A stretch of DNA of 64,000 bases from Marvania coccoides (lineage: Eukaryota > Chlorophyta > Trebouxiophyceae > Chlorellales > Chlorellaceae), in NCBI GenBank assembly GCA_963854735.1, contig OY978108.1, forward strand, positions 682,001-746,000, read 5' to 3'. The notes below the pieces were generated by a model that made no database searches, was not told where the DNA came from, and saw only the letters and a program-made list of their open reading frames with translations. This document shows positions 12,364-24,810 of this stretch, in pieces (the first letter of the stretch is position 1; every line of letters begins with the position of its first letter). Made by a program: the position numbers and the translations under genes.

Positions 12364-12892
12364 TCTTCAAAATGAGCAAACACCCGGCTATGCAATTGGC
12401 GTATTGAATTGAACAGGGGTTTGTTTGTTTTTTTGTTTTTGTTTTTCAATCAATCAATTTTATTAAATAGTACACGCGAAAATGGAAGACCCGCGGCGTG
12501 TGGCTGGCGACTTTCAGATGGATGTATTGATTACCAATAAGTTTATAATGCATGCAGCTTGCTTGCGGGGAAGGCTTTTAAATTTTTCGAGCGCTTGGCC
12601 GCCTTGCAATTGCCGAGCTGGCCATGGCCTGTTTTCGATTTAAAAAAAAACAGAAAAACATAAAAATAAGGAAAACCGTATGTTTTCCTTCTACATTTTC
12701 CCTTACGAATGTGTTTTTCCTCTATGTTTTTCCTGATATACGTTTTCTCCCACTCCTATGTATTTCCTATGTTTTTCCTTATTACTATATCTACTCTCCA
12801 GCAAGTTGATCTCTCATATTTAAACAGAAGTGAAGGCACACACTCATCACACACAAGTTTTGAAAATTTTCTCTCTCTGGTTTCTCTCGTTC
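12364..12892. other. Intergenic with a degenerate pyrimidine-rich array
   Basis: About 530 bases between AIR synthetase and CDP-DAG synthase. From about 12640 to 12785 the plus strand repeats an imperfect unit resembling TATGTTTTTCCT six or so times, and its first part is self-complementary with the following unit. No coding signal. Confidence 0.5.
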
Positions 12893-14039
12893 TCAAATTC
12901 CGTAGCCGCGCAGCACGTAGCGAATGAAAAAGTAAACGCACGCCCCTGTGAACAGGTAGCTGTCCATCCTGTCCAACAGCCCTCCATGTCCCGGAATCAG
13001 ATTGCTGGCATCCTTGAGCCCCGCGTCCCTTTTGATCACTGACTCGATGAGATCGCCAAACAGGCTGCTGAAAAAGATGACAGTGCCCATGCCCGCCGCG
13101 CTGATGGGGCTGTTAGGCCACGCGAACAGCTTGCACAGCGCCAGCGCCACGCCTATGCTGGAAATCAGCCCTCCGATGGCTCCCTCCACGGTCTTTTTTG
13201 GACTGATGCTGATGAGCTTTGTGCGGCCCAGCGACTTGCCGCAGAAGTAGGCGCCCGTGTCTGCCGCGATGATGCACGCGACCGTCATGAAGGTGGCCAC
13301 AACGCCGACGGTGGCTTGGCTCACGCCGCCTATGGACGACTGCCACGACTGCATGATAGTGCTGTGCACGGCGGGGACGGCGAGAAGTCGCAGTTTGATC
13401 CAGAAGCTGGGCAGATAGCCTGTACAAAATGAAATAAGTTAATTAAAGAATGAGGGGGAGGGGGGGGAGAGTTGAAATATACGTGAATTAAAAAAAAAAT
13501 GAAAAGTGCCTCTTACCGCAGTACATTAGTCCAAACACTGCCGAGGTGAGCTGCGCGAAGCGCGGCTTGTGGGTGGCCAGCAGCTGCAGCGAGAGCACGA
13601 CAAAGGACGCCACCGCCATCGCCGACGCAGTTTTTCCACCGGAGATGTAGGCCCAGGCGTTGAGCACGACGCACAGCAGGCTGATGATGGAGGAGATGAC
13701 GGGGGGCGGGGGTTTCATGCCCGCAGATATGCCCTTGGCGTTGACTAGGCCGATGAACTCTTTGCTGCATTGGTAGGCTATCAAGCAGGCTGCTGCCGCG
13801 TACAGCCAGCCCCCCAGCAGGATGACCACCGCGCCGCCCAGGCCCAGGATGGTGCCGAACACGGCGCGCTTGCCCAGGCTGCTGCCCTTCTTGGCTGCGG
13901 GGGCGGGAACTTCGGCCGAGGAGTCTGGGCCGCTGCTGGTGCTGGGCATCGCGTCGCCGTCTGCTGCTGCCGCTGCCGCCGCTGCCACGATCAGGGGGCG
14001 CACGGCGCGTTGGCCGACCCGCTGTTGTGCTGCCATCAT
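12893..14039 (-). CDS. Phosphatidate cytidylyltransferase (CDP-diacylglycerol synthase)
   Basis: Exons 13517-14039 and 12893-13419 give about 349 residues. The enzyme makes CDP-diacylglycerol from phosphatidic acid and CTP, the precursor of phosphatidylglycerol and phosphatidylinositol. The CdsA signature is clear near the C-terminus: DTGAYFCGKSLGRTKLISISPKKTVEG, then GDLIESVIKRDAGLKD and GHGGLLDRMDS, with the family's Asp and Lys residues. About eight hydrophobic segments precede and surround it. The N-terminal ~60 residues are Ala/Ser-rich and basic, like a plastid transit peptide, and resemble the plastid branch. Two adjacent ATGs (14039, 14036) sit just after a pyrimidine tract and CAG, so a further upstream exon is possible; an upstream in-frame ATG at 14195 is the alternative start. 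Confidence 0.93.
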
Positions 14040-14463
14040 CCTGAGTGGGTGAGAGGTGGAACAAGGATCCAAGGAATGAGTCGCTGGGGCCCGCGATTCC
14101 AGATCTTGCCGCCGGACATGACAATTCGAGTGTCCTGCAACCACGCTGTGGCTCGCTCCGACACGATGCCCCTGCAAGCTGCCTAGCTTGAACATTTTGA
14201 GTGAATTTATTTTTAAAATATGAATCAGAGGCTGGTGCCACACGCGCGGGGAGCGAATTAAATGTCAAAATTGGATGCCAGTTTAAAATTGGTACTGCCA
14301 GTCCACTGGAGCTCGAGTTTCAGGCATTGTCTTTTCAGGCTGAAGAAACCGGGGAACAGCGAGCCCTGGGCGCTCGCTGGAAATCGCCCAAAAGCGGCCT
14401 CCAGCACCAAAATCGCCCTCTTTGAACCATTTTGGAACTAGGGGCAGCGAGAACAGATACAGG
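14040..14463. promoter_or_regulatory. Divergent intergenic region (CDP-DAG synthase / eL27)
   Basis: About 420 bases between divergent start codons, which must hold both promoters and possibly an upstream leader exon of the CDP-DAG synthase. I see no repeat or further gene. Confidence 0.35.
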
Positions 14464-15149
14464 ATGCCCAAGTTTATGAAGGCGAGTTTCATTTGGCGGC
14501 TTCACATGAAATCAAGGAAAACGGCGCTCTGTTTGGTGCAGCGGCGCCGTAAACAATGATAATAAAATACGCAACACCGGATGTGGGAGGACTTGTTGCC
14601 TCAGCGGCTGTGGTTCTCACTTTGATGTTTCGATTAAATTTTGCAGGCGGGCAAGGTGGTCATCCTGCTCAGCGGCAGGTATGCCGGCAAGAAGGCGGTG
14701 ATTGTGAAGAACTACGATGATGGAACCAGCGGGCGGGCGTACGGCCACGCCGTGGTGTGCGGCCTCAGCAAGGAGCCTCGCAAGGTGAGGCGTATTTTTG
14801 GGAGAAGTGGAGGGCACTTGGGGGCCGTGCACGGCTGCTAGTTGATGGCGAAAAGGAATTTAAAATCAACCCGCCCCCCTTTTCTCGCGATTCGCAGGTG
14901 ATCAAGAAGTCGTCGCTGAAGAAGCAGGCCCGCCGCTCCAGCGTCAAGACCTTCATCAAGACCGTGAACTACCAGCACTTGATGCCCACCCGTTACACCC
15001 TGGACGTCGACCTGAAGGGCGTTGTGGCCGCTGACGCTCTGGAGAACAGCTCGAAGAAGGTGGAGGCGAAGAAGGAGGCGAAGAAGCTGCTGGAGGAGAA
15101 GTTCAAGAGCGGAAAGAACAGGTGGTTCTTCAGCAAGCTCCGCTTCTAA
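14464..15149 (+). CDS. RPL27: 60S ribosomal protein eL27
   Basis: Three exons, 14464-14481, 14647-14784 and 14898-15149, give 135 residues, exactly the family length. The first exon is only six codons (MPKFMK), followed by [21 protein letters not shown], which holds the KOW-like nucleotide-binding turn, then [14 protein letters not shown] and the basic C-terminal part ending FFSKLRF. It is a component of the large cytosolic ribosomal subunit. The first intron begins with GC (AAG|GCGAGT at 14482); no GT donor gives a valid start, and the join recreates the expected N-terminus. The stop TAA directly after KLRF is the normal end of the family, so TAA works as a terminator in this genome. Confidence 0.97.
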
Positions 15150-15708
15150 ATCATGGGTCTTGAATAATTCATGAATGTAATTTTAGAGATACAAAATCAA
15201 CGGGTTTTCTTTATTTATTTGATGAGGAATGGAGAAGAGAGCGAGACAGAGTCTCTGGGGCCCGGGTTGGGACGTGCATGGACAAAAGCCGCTTGGGCGG
15301 GGTATCCGCAATACAATACAAGGGACAGAAAGCCTGGGTAGGAATTTTATACCATCCACGTCCCAACGCGTCGGCAGCAAAGTACATTATATTCTGTACA
15401 TATTTCACACAGCAGCGAGCGACTATGCGTGATTCTTCAGCTTCTGGGGTAGGGAAGGGGACTGTGCTGTGCGGAAGGGGGCAGCATGCTAATCTCCAGA
15501 CTTGCAGTCAAAGACACCGTAAATTTTGCAGAGATAATTTTGCCTGCTCAAACGAAGACCGCCCTGCCCTACCCTATCCTCTCTCCATTTCCCTCTTTTT
15601 CAACCCAATATCTCTCCGAATACAAAAAATGACAGGCTTATGTTACAGGGGAGTATGTATTTTTATAATTTTTTTCTTCCATTTTTTTCATTTTTTTTTC
15701 AGCTGCGC
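15150..15708. other. Convergent intergenic region (eL27 / eL31)
   Basis: About 560 bases with the 3' ends of two converging ribosomal protein genes. It contains T-rich runs (15660-15700) and no coding or repeat feature that I can support. Confidence 0.4.
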
Positions 15709-16266
15709 TCAGGCCTCCAGAACAGTCACGCCCTTGTTCTTTGTCTCCTGGCTCTCCGCAAGCGTTACCAGAGAGTACATCTCCTCGCTGTCCTCATCGT
15801 CCTCGTTCCTCCGCCTGGAGATCACCACGCGAATCTTGTTGGGCACGTTGCGAATTCCCTGCAAGCAGAAATCAAAGGGAGAGTAAGTAAAAGGGCTCAA
15901 ATCCAATACATAGGGTAGGAATTAAGCCATTGATGATCAATAAGCTGCCCAGCTCCAGCAGAGAAACCCACAGCAGCAGCGGTGGCATAGTTCCAACACT
16001 CCAAGGACACGTGCACAGCCGTTTCTCTCCCAAATACGCTTCTTTCCTCGCCGTTTATCAATTCGTACCTGGCTCCACACCGCCTTGTTCAGCTTCACGT
16101 CCACACGCACATCCTTGGTTTTCATCATCTTCAAGGCGAATTTCTTGATCTCCACAATGGCGCGGGGGGCCTTCTTCTTGAAAGTCATGCCATGCAACTT
16201 CTTGTGGAGGTTGATGGTGTACTCCCGGGTCGCCGGCACGTTCCGCTTGGCAGGATTCTTCACCAT
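15709..16266 (-). CDS. RPL31: 60S ribosomal protein eL31
   Basis: Exons 16069-16266 and 15709-15858 encode 115 residues: [23 protein letters not shown].., [32 protein letters not shown] joined to [18 protein letters not shown]. These are the invariant blocks of eL31, which lies near the polypeptide exit tunnel of the cytosolic ribosome. The start ATG lies directly after a CAG with a pyrimidine-rich tract upstream, so an untranslated leader exon farther upstream is likely. The acidic insert EDDEDSEE before MYSLVTLA is typical. The gene faces eL27 tail-to-tail, with about 560 bases between them. Confidence 0.97.
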
Positions 16267-16908
16267 CTGCAATGGAAAAGCCCGAGGAGGGGGGCAGCCG
16301 TTAGCAAATTGCATATTAAAAATAGCAATTTATGGGGACCTCGTAGCCGTGCCCCCTATTTGAAATAGCCGCTCAGAGCCGATGCGTTCGCATTTATTAA
16401 AATTAAGCAACAATTTGAGGACGGCGGCTCGGCGCTCACCTTGCTCGTTTCACCACAAGAATGGATGTAAAGCAAAAGAGGATTGGATAGCTTGCTTGCG
16501 TTGCTTTTGGGGCCGCCAAAATAGAAAACCAAATGGAGAATGTCCGGGGTAAGATGCTCGAAAAACAGGTCTCCACAGCGGCCCCTGCATGCTGTTAAAC
16601 TTGCTATTTTTCTAGCCAACGCCTTCAAAGCCATCTATACTGCAGATGCATAGCTTGATGGGGGCTGGATTCTCTGTAAAAGAGCAGCAGCGGCGGGCGG
16701 TGGCTATCACCGCCGACGTCAATGCTTCTAGGAGGCTGGTAAATGACTATGCCCAATACGCAATACTCAAAATACGCATGTTGATTCATTCAAGATGTCC
16801 CCAGGTGGGCGCGCGGCGCCAAGCAGTTTTTCATTCCCATTCCAGAAATCACCTGCCGACAAGAAGGGTTCTTCTTTTCTTTCTATTAAAAAAACCAGAT
16901 CAGAGGCT
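16267..16908. other. Intergenic, eL31 promoter side
   Basis: About 640 bases. It probably holds the eL31 leader intron and promoter and the 3' UTR of the hydrolase. No further gene or repeat seen. Confidence 0.35.
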
Positions 16909-18099
16909 TTACATCACAAATTTTGCGAGTCCCGCCGATGCCAGGATGTCCGGCATGTGCTTATACGCCAAAAAATGGCCCAAACCCTGCACCGTGTGCA
17001 GCTCCGCCTGGGGCAGCTCTTCAGCGTAAAACTTGGCCATCGCCATGGGGGTGGTCTTGTCCAGCGCACCGCACCACACGTTCGCCGGGCAGGCCACGCT
17101 CCGCAGCAACTCCGTGGGCAGCGGCACCGCAGCCATCAGGTGCAGGTCTCTGAAGGAGCCGGCAATGCCTACACAATAATTGGAAAGGAAAATGTCGGTT
17201 CATTGAGAGTTAGTTTGAATTCATGCAAACTGCAAAACAAAAGAGGAAAAGGGGGGGGGGGGGGGACTACCTGGCCTGGTACCCTCTCGGGAGGCCATTT
17301 TGATGTTCTTCCCCTTCTCAGGGTACGCCTTCTGAGTTTCTATGTCTATCTGTGCAAATCCTCCGATCCTCAGCAGAATATGCTTATTCATGGGAATGCG
17401 CTGCACGATGCGGGACACGTGCAGCAGAAATTTCGTCTTCAGGGGGCTGGTGCGGGCGCCGAAGATGATGCGCTGGCTGGAGCGGCTCATCTCGGCCATC
17501 AGCTCTTCTCGCCCGGCCACAGGAACGAATGGAACGTTCAGCAGCAGCCTACTGGCGCGGTTAGACAGCTTGGAGGCGCACATGACGGCGTACGGGGCTC
17601 CACCTGTGGTACATTGAAAGGAAGGTTTGTGGCCAGAGTGATCGAAAATTTCCAGACACACCGCCTTCTCTAAAGACTAAGTTGCCTACCGTTTGGCCTA
17701 CAATGCCACGGTCGGGTTTGTTTTTGTGGAAATAAAAAGGGCTGAATCAGCAGCAACTCTTAAACGGTTCAAGTCTAATTCAGTACCTGAGGCGCCCATG
17801 AAAATGACCTTCTCGTTTGGCTGAAGCAGCGTATCCAGGAGGTGCCTGCAGTCCTCAGCCATCGTTTCCAGGGTGCGCAGCGGGTCATGCGTGGATCCTC
17901 CGTAGCCAGGACGGTCGGGCGCAATGAATTTGACGCCCAACGTCAAGGCTAGCGCCTCCAGCCCAGCAGGCTCGAGTCTGGAGCTCATGAACCCGTGAAA
18001 GTAGAGGATGGTGGTTGATGGGGTTGGGCAGCCGTACACGGCGTAGCACAGGGTGCGCCCGCTGGGAAGAGAGAGGCAATTGTGGGTGGTGGACTCCAT
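16909..18099 (-). CDS. Alpha/beta-hydrolase fold protein
   Basis: Exons 17787-18099, 17271-17603 and 16909-17168 give 301 residues. The fold is shown by the oxyanion strand and turn (YFHGFMSSRLEP), a DRPGYGGS loop, the nucleophile elbow GASGG (split by intron 1 at its Gly), an acid region (WCGALDKTTP) and the late His (GLGHFLAYKH). The triad is therefore Ser, Asp, His. There is no signal peptide. Many unrelated substrates fit this family (esterases, lipases, haloperoxidase-like proteins), and the sequence does not decide among them. Between the nucleophile and the C-terminal part is a helical lid of about 90 residues. The C-terminus ends in TAA. An older-looking upstream extension to 18190 has no ATG. 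Confidence 0.9.
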
Positions 18100-18863
18100 T
18101 TTGGGGTCTGATCGCGTGTTGGATGCAAATATTAGGCTTAAAAAGCAGCGTTCAATGTCTAAAAAAGCGGAACTAGCGCCCCTGCGCTGCAACGTAGTGC
18201 GCTTTGATGTCGTAAATGTTTTTGAAGATTTTTATGAAAAGATGGAGCCGCAGGGGCGAATTTTGCAGAAATTCAAATGATGTTTATTATATTTGTAAAA
18301 TGTAAAAATAAATTTCCAAATTCGCGGCGGTTTCATGCTGAGAGCTGGCAAAAAGTGGTTGAATTTCAGCTGGGTAGAAAAACGGGAGCAGTTCAGAAGC
18401 AGCAGCTGCTGACCCTTGGTTGGTGTTGGCTGTATTCGTCAGGAAGGTAGCCATCATTTTAGGTTTACAAAGGTTGGCATGCCGAGCGTCGAGTTGCCAA
18501 CTGCATCGGCGGCAGGTCAGCTCTGGGAATTCTCAATTGCATCAATGATTTATCCACAAAGTAGACAGCCGCTAGCAAATACTAGATCCTGGCCGTCTTT
18601 TCTTCTATCAGTTCTCGTTTAAACTAAAATTGTTGTAGCATATAGGTAGCAACTATTCATTTCTCCAACTTCTGACCGGCGAGGGAACGTAATGAATGAA
18701 AATATATCTGAAAAAAAGGAGTAAGTTTATGGACAAAGACGGAGATAGAAAAAGAAGAGGCGAAAAAATCCGCAAAGGTAACAACAACAATAGTGTGTCA
18801 AAAAGGGCTCGTATTTGTTAAATTTAATGTGCAAATTTCTTGTCCGTCAAAAGAAATTATTAA
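18100..18863. other. Intergenic without visible features
   Basis: About 760 bases between two minus-strand genes. It is AT-rich, with purine tracts at 18710-18790. I see no coding frame with conserved motifs and no repeat. Confidence 0.35.
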
Positions 18864-21800
18864 TCACTGCTGCTGACTAGGTGGAGGAGGCAGGCCAGGC
18901 TGCAATTTGCTGTCCCACTCCCTCACCGAGTCAATCGCTCCGTTGCTGCCCTCCTCTCCGCCACTGGGAGAGTCAAGTCCCGCAGTCACAGAGTCGCTGC
19001 TGGCGTCAGCATTGCTGGGCTGCACCGCGCCAGCTTTGCTGTGCACCCTTCGCAGGGGCACCGGCGAGCTGGACTCTCCTCGCTCCATCATCGCCACCTC
19101 GTGCACCCGCTTCGCCTTGCTCCTGCTTCTCGAACTGCTGGGCAGCGTGCCCAGCGCCTGCAGCCGCTTGCGGGAGGGCCCCGACACCTCCGACATCAGG
19201 TCCTCGCCCCGCGCTTCTGCCAGCGACTCTTTTTCTCTCAGAATCATGGCGTCGTGCGGGCGGAACACCCAGTCGGCGGTGCGCTCGGCGTAGCGCGAGC
19301 CAAAGGTGATGACGTAGCACACCAGGATGATGAACCAGAAGGAGGGGGCGGGGAGGACGTGGGCGGGGACGCCGAAGTTGGCGGGGTCGTAGAATTTCAG
19401 CGCAATTTCGATCCAAGGAAAGATCAGCATGTAGGGGTACACCAGGAAGTACGATAGCATGGTGACCCAGAAGAAGACCCACGTCCAGTACCGCGCAACC
19501 AGCCCCACCTCGATGGTCACAGTGCCCAGCAGCGCTACAAAGGTGACCCGGCCCAGGGAGTACACGTCGTTGATGGTGTACTTGCCGGGCCCGGTGATGC
19601 CGTAGTAGGGGATAAAGAAGGCCACAGCGCCGTGCAGCACGCCCTGCAGCACCCCCGACTTCCAAAACGAGGCGGTGGTCAGCGACTTGCTGCGCCGCTT
19701 GTCGTACAGCTGCGGGTACCGAATGAAGGCGTGGAGGTCGCCCACCGGGCGATCCAGCACCGACAGCAGCAGGATGGGCAGCGAGGTGAACACCACGTTG
19801 AACACTGCTGCGGTGATGGAGTCCACCAGCGCCTGCCCCGAGAACCCGTTGTAAAACTGGTAGTAAAACATGACAAAGGCGAAAGTGATGTTTTTGTAGA
19901 ACGAGTACTTGATGAGGCGCGCCAGGCGGTAGTAGGACAGCGAGCCGTGCACCAGGAGCAGCGGCACCAGGAAGCGGAACTGCGAAAAGGCATAGTCGGA
20001 GTTGTTGACAGCCTGCCGGCCCTCTTTGCCCATGATGCCCACGCCCACGTCGGCGGTCTGGATCATGGCCACGTCATTGGCGCCGTCCCCAATGGCAAGC
20101 ATTTTGCCACGGAGGCGCTGGCGGTACCGGCGGTACCACCGCATGAAGCCCCTGCTATTGCCTGCCGCCATGTCCATCTCGTACTCCGCCATGTTGCGCA
20201 CGATGGCGGCCTTCTGGCTGGGGCTGGAGCGGCTGACCACCACCCCGCTGCAGCGCGCCGCCAGCTGCGCCAGCTTCCTGCGCAACACCTCGTCTGCCAG
20301 GATGAAGTGCAGGGTGGGGCCGTCCACCGCGAGCTCCCCCTCTCTCCAGGTATCTGGGATGGCGTCGATGGAGGTGATCTTGGTGCCTGTGGCTGCCGTG
20401 AAGCGGGCGCACAGTATGGTAGTGCACTTATCCAGCAGCTGCGCTGTTTGCTGGGCAGCGTCTGGAAATTTTATGTAAAAAGAATAAGGAATAGGGTGAG
20501 AGCAAAGTAAAAATGGTAGAGGAGAAGGAGGTGGTGGGGGAAAAAGTGGGGTGGAAGTTGAGCAGGGGGGGGGGTCCGTAAGGTGATGTGTTTTATATTA
20601 AAAATGGAAAAGCTTTGAATAAAACGCCCCCCAAATAAAAATAAAAACGCCTCTCTAATAATATCTTACCCTCCGCCTTTTCGTCGACGTTGACCATCAT
20701 CACGTCATCCACGTTGCGCACCAGGTCGCACGACACCGCGATGTTCACCGCCGTCTCCTGCTTGTCTCCCGTGATCATCCACACCCGAATGTTGGCATCC
20801 AGCAGCGTCTTGATGGCCTCAGGCACCCCCACCTGCAGCTTGTCCTCAATTGCGGTCACCCCGATCAGCTCCAGGTCCAGCTCAATCTCGTTGCCGAGAG
20901 CGTCCATGGCAGCGTCCCGCCCTTCAAACGTGCGAGAAGCCTCCTGGTACCGCGCGTCCCAGTCGGAGTACACCTCCTCGGGGATGACCTTGGAAGCCAG
21001 CACCAGCGTGCGCAGCCCCGCTTTGGCAAAGGTGTGCAGGTCCGACTCGGTCCTGGCAGTCAGATCGTGTTCGGTGCCAGCCCGGATCTTCTTCATCACC
21101 TTGCTGTCCGCGCCTTTGCAGAACAGCCGCACGGTGCCTGCAGGAAGGTCATGAAAGGAGGGGGGGGAGAAGGAAGGGTAAAAAAGAGTTAAATAGATAT
21201 TTTTGAAAGTATTACGTCTTTCAAACACATTTCAGGGGACTAACATGCAACATATTGACAAACAAATGATTCAAGCTGTGTCTCACCGTCTGGCGAGCGC
21301 GCAATGACGCTCATGCACCCCCTCTCGCTGGAGTACTCCATCACGTTGAGCACCTCGTACGTCACTTCCTTGCCCAGCACGCTCAGAGTCACGCTGGCCT
21401 GCGCCCGGTTCTTAAACTCAAAGCCCATCTGTCGCGCCGCGTCCACCAGCGCCACTTCGTCGGGGGAGGGGCCCTGGTACACCGGGTCGCCCCCTTCTGG
21501 GTCTGGCTCTAAAATGAGGGAGTGACACAGGCAGATGTTGGTGTAAAAGTCCACCATGTGGTGGCCCAGCGTCAGCGCGGACCGCACAGCTGCGGCGCGC
21601 TCCGTGGCGGTGGCGGGGGGCGAGCTGTCGTCTCCGCCTGCCGCTGCTGGCGACACCTCTCCTCCTGCCGCTGCCGCTGTCTCATCCTCTTCGGCGATGC
21701 TGGGGTCGAAATCCTCCAGCGTGAGCTGCTTGTGCGACAGCCCCAGCGTGTCTGCAGTGCCAGTGGATGGGTTGGAGTGGTGGTAGGCCATCACCTTTTG

Positions 21801-24106
21801 CTGGCTGCCGCCGCCCGCCACCAGGCTGGACCAGGCGGGGGACGCTTGCACAGCACGTGCCGCACGTGCCAACCGCCCATCAAACCGCCGCAGCGCCGGC
21901 AGCCCCTTGAGAGTGGGGTGGTCCTCCAACCTGAAGTCTGCCGTCCCCAGAATTTGGCCCTTGATCGATACCTGCCGCAGCTGCATCTCGTTCGAGGTCA
22001 GCGTGCCCGTCTTGTCGCTGAACACGTACTCCACCTTGCCCAGGTCCTCGTTCAGGTTGGAGTTGCGGCAGCGCGCGTATTCTCCCGTCACTGGGTCCCT
22101 CATGTCCTTGTCCAGGTTCATGAACACGAAGCCCTGCCAGAACTTGACGATCTCCAGCGTGACAAACAGCGAGATGGGCACCAGGTAGGACAGCAGGATC
22201 CAGAAGGTGAGGAAGTTGATGACGATCTGGACAAAGCCGTTTTCGTAGACGCCCTCCACGGTGTAGGTGAGCGCCAGGTAGGGGTGGTTGATGCCCGCGT
22301 TTTGCACCCAGATGTAGTTGGCAACGGCGCAGAAGAGGCACATGGCCAGCTGCATGATGATGACCAGCGTGATCTGGAAGTTGAGGAAGCGGTCAAAGGA
22401 GCCTGGGGTGAAAGAGGAGCGGCGGGCGGTTAGCATTTTGGGAGCAAAGGCATGTAGGCGAAGAGGAAGAGGAAAGCAGCATGTAGGCTACGACGGTCAA
22501 GTTGAAGAATGAAATTTATAAATTATAAATTGAGCGTACAAGAAACAATAAGGTGAAAAGCAAATTTTTGCTAATGGGGGAGTGACAGTATCATTCATGA
22601 GAAGCTTTGGTAGACAAACCAAGCAAATTAACGGGATTAAAAAATCAAAAGAAGCAAGGTACTCTCAAAGCTCAAAGAATAAAAATAATTGCGCAACCTA
22701 CCGATTTTGAGGGGGGATTTGGTGGCGTTCATCTGAATGCGGGTCTCCTTGCCGGTGTACACCACCAGCCCCACAATCTCCCCGCTGTTCTTCAGCGTGC
22801 ACCCACGCAGCAGCATCTCATTCATCGTCACCGCCACCTCCACGCACGGCACAGGCCCCACAGCGGCAGCAGCAGCGCGCCGAATGCTGGCGTCGCCGCT
22901 CTCCTGCCCCTCCTCCAGCGTCGCCAGCCCCGCCTGCGACGCCGCAGGCGACAGCATGTCCCTGAACATCTCGCTGCGCACCACCGCCGCCCCCTTGAAC
23001 TTGTGCAAATTTTTGTTGGGCTGCTCCGCTTTGAGCGTCAAATCCAGCGTGGTGACGTCCGCGTTGGCGTCCAGCTGCAGCCCCTTGACGTCCAGCGGCT
23101 TGCGGATCTTCAGGTTGGTCTCTCCGTCCAGGTTTGTGGTGCGAATGAAGCAGACGTTGTCCGGCAGCGCCGAACGCAAGCACAGCAAATCTGCGGGGAA
23201 GTTCTCGCCGTCCCGCACCACAATCGCATCTCCCACCTTCACATCTGTCCACGGAATATCCTCCACGGTGCCGTCGTCGTTCAGCCGGTGCGTCACGCTG
23301 GTGTTCATGCGCTGGTCCTCTTGGTGGCGCTTCATGTCCTCCCAAATAGCCTTCACCGCCGCCACAGCGAGCACAAACAGCAGCGCGGCGGTGGAGCCGA
23401 TGCCGCTGTAGGGGGACACCACGCTCCACCACGACAGCCCCGCCTGAATGAGGAAATACAGGTAGGCGACGCGAGAGAACATTTCAAATAGGAAAATTGG
23501 GAGGAAGGTGACCACGTTGTACTTTGAGGTGACAACTTTGTTGGTCTCCAGGATGGTGGAGGGCACGGGCGCGGCCGGGCAGTACTGGATCACGCGGATG
23601 CCCTCTGTGGAGGCCGCCGTCAGCTTGACGCTCGAGGCGCTGGGGCTCAGCTCGGCCTGTGGTGGGATGAAAAAATATGTAGGATGCAAGAAGGTCAGGG
23701 ATTGATAGTGGTAGCGCGCGTCGAGCATAAATTCAGTCATGGTGATGGCCAATAAAACCCAATGAATGGTGTGAAATAAAGGGTACAACTGACTGACCTG
23801 TCGCAAAAACTCGCTGGTGCGGTACTGAGCGTCTTCTGCGGCTCGCCGGGTGGGCTCCACGCTGGTGCGGCTCTTGGCGAAGGAGCGCTGGCTCTGGGTT
23901 TGCGCCCTAGACCCGCCCATGCCCCCCAGCAGCTTGCCGGTGAAGCTGGCGGTCTTCTCCATGATGACTGACGGGCTCTGCAGCACCTTGCCCCACTTGC
24001 TACCGCCGCTGCTGGTGCTGAGGTCTTCACTGTGCTGCGGCGCCACGCCGGCGTCCTCAGGCGGCACCTCCACCTTGAGGTCTGGCTTGGAAGAGGAACC
24101 AGACAT
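18864..24106 (-). CDS. P4-type ATPase, phospholipid flippase
   Basis: Five exons, 23798-24106, 22702-23656, 21287-22402, 20670-21137 and 18864-20461, give 1,481 residues. It flips aminophospholipids or phosphatidylcholine to the cytosolic leaflet of Golgi, endosome or plasma membranes. Hallmarks in order: TNLDGETNLK in the actuator domain, the PISL motif in TM4, the phosphorylated Asp in SDKTGTLTSNEM (about residue 551), the nucleotide-binding KGADSKVM and WMITGDKQETA, then GDGANDVAMIQTADVGVGI and six C-terminal membrane segments. Both tails are longer than usual: the first ~100 residues are Ser-rich, and the last ~130 are Ser/Arg-rich and end in Gln. P4-ATPases normally pair with a CDC50/ALIS subunit, which is not in this window. 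Confidence 0.97.
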
Positions 24107-24612
24107 GGGGGTTGTTGATCCCAAGCAAGGGGAACAAGAGCGAGTGGAACCACTTCCGCCGTCGGCGCTGGGATGATCAAGAACAAGGTGTCACAGTTAA
24201 TGGCCGGTTATCGCGCTCGCTTCATCGCGGATCCGAGTGAAATAACAAACTATTTATTAGGAGAGCACACGAGTTATGTGCGTGAGCCGGGCGCTGTGTC
24301 GCGGGAACGCACCAGCCTGTGAATATAGTGTTGTCAAACAGAATAAACGGCGATTAGCAGGGGGTGAGAGGGCCAATCCCACGAAATAGATTTGATTTGG
24401 AAGTAGTTAATTTTTGCCTGCTGGTTATTATCTTTGATTTGGAAGTATACGCATTAGGGCGTGTTCTTTTGATTGCTATAGGCTGTGGACAGATAGAGGG
24501 AGCAGCGCAGAAACCTCGTCAACACGTGTCTCAAAGAAAACGACAGTTCATTCGTTATCAACATACATAGGTTTTCTGGATGTCTTTGCAGATCAATCAT
24601 TAATTAAAAATT
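24107..24612. promoter_or_regulatory. Divergent intergenic region (flippase / TOM7)
   Basis: About 500 bases separating divergent start codons, so both promoters lie here. No repeats or extra genes visible. Confidence 0.35.
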
Positions 24613-24810
24613 ATGGCGCCCAAGCAGCTTCCCGCAGCAGCACAATCGCCGCTGGACAGCGTGGTCGATGTAATGGCGAAAACATGGGCCGCGGTGTCCC
24701 CCTTGGCGAAGACGGCGGTGCACTGGGGCTTCATCCCGACCATCATCGTGCTGGGCATGACGTGCACAGAGCCCCGGCCTTCGCTGGCGCAGCTGCTGGG
24801 TCCCATGTAA
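24613..24810 (+). CDS. TOM7: Mitochondrial import receptor subunit TOM7
   Basis: A single-exon 65-residue protein. The core WAAVSPLAKTAVHWGFIPTIIVLGM holds the single membrane segment with the conserved H-x-GFIP turn, followed by the short tail TEPRPSLAQLLGPM. Plant TOM7 ends in the same way (QLLSPM/V). TOM7 is a small tail-anchored subunit that regulates assembly of the outer-membrane translocase around TOM40. The N-terminal ~25 residues are cytosolic, as in plants. The TAA directly after the conserved end is a second proof that TAA terminates here. The start ATG is the first in frame after an AT-rich leader. Confidence 0.93.
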   Translation: MAPKQLPAAAQSPLDSVVDVMAKTWAAVSPLAKTAVHWGFIPTIIVLGMTCTEPRPSLAQLLGPM

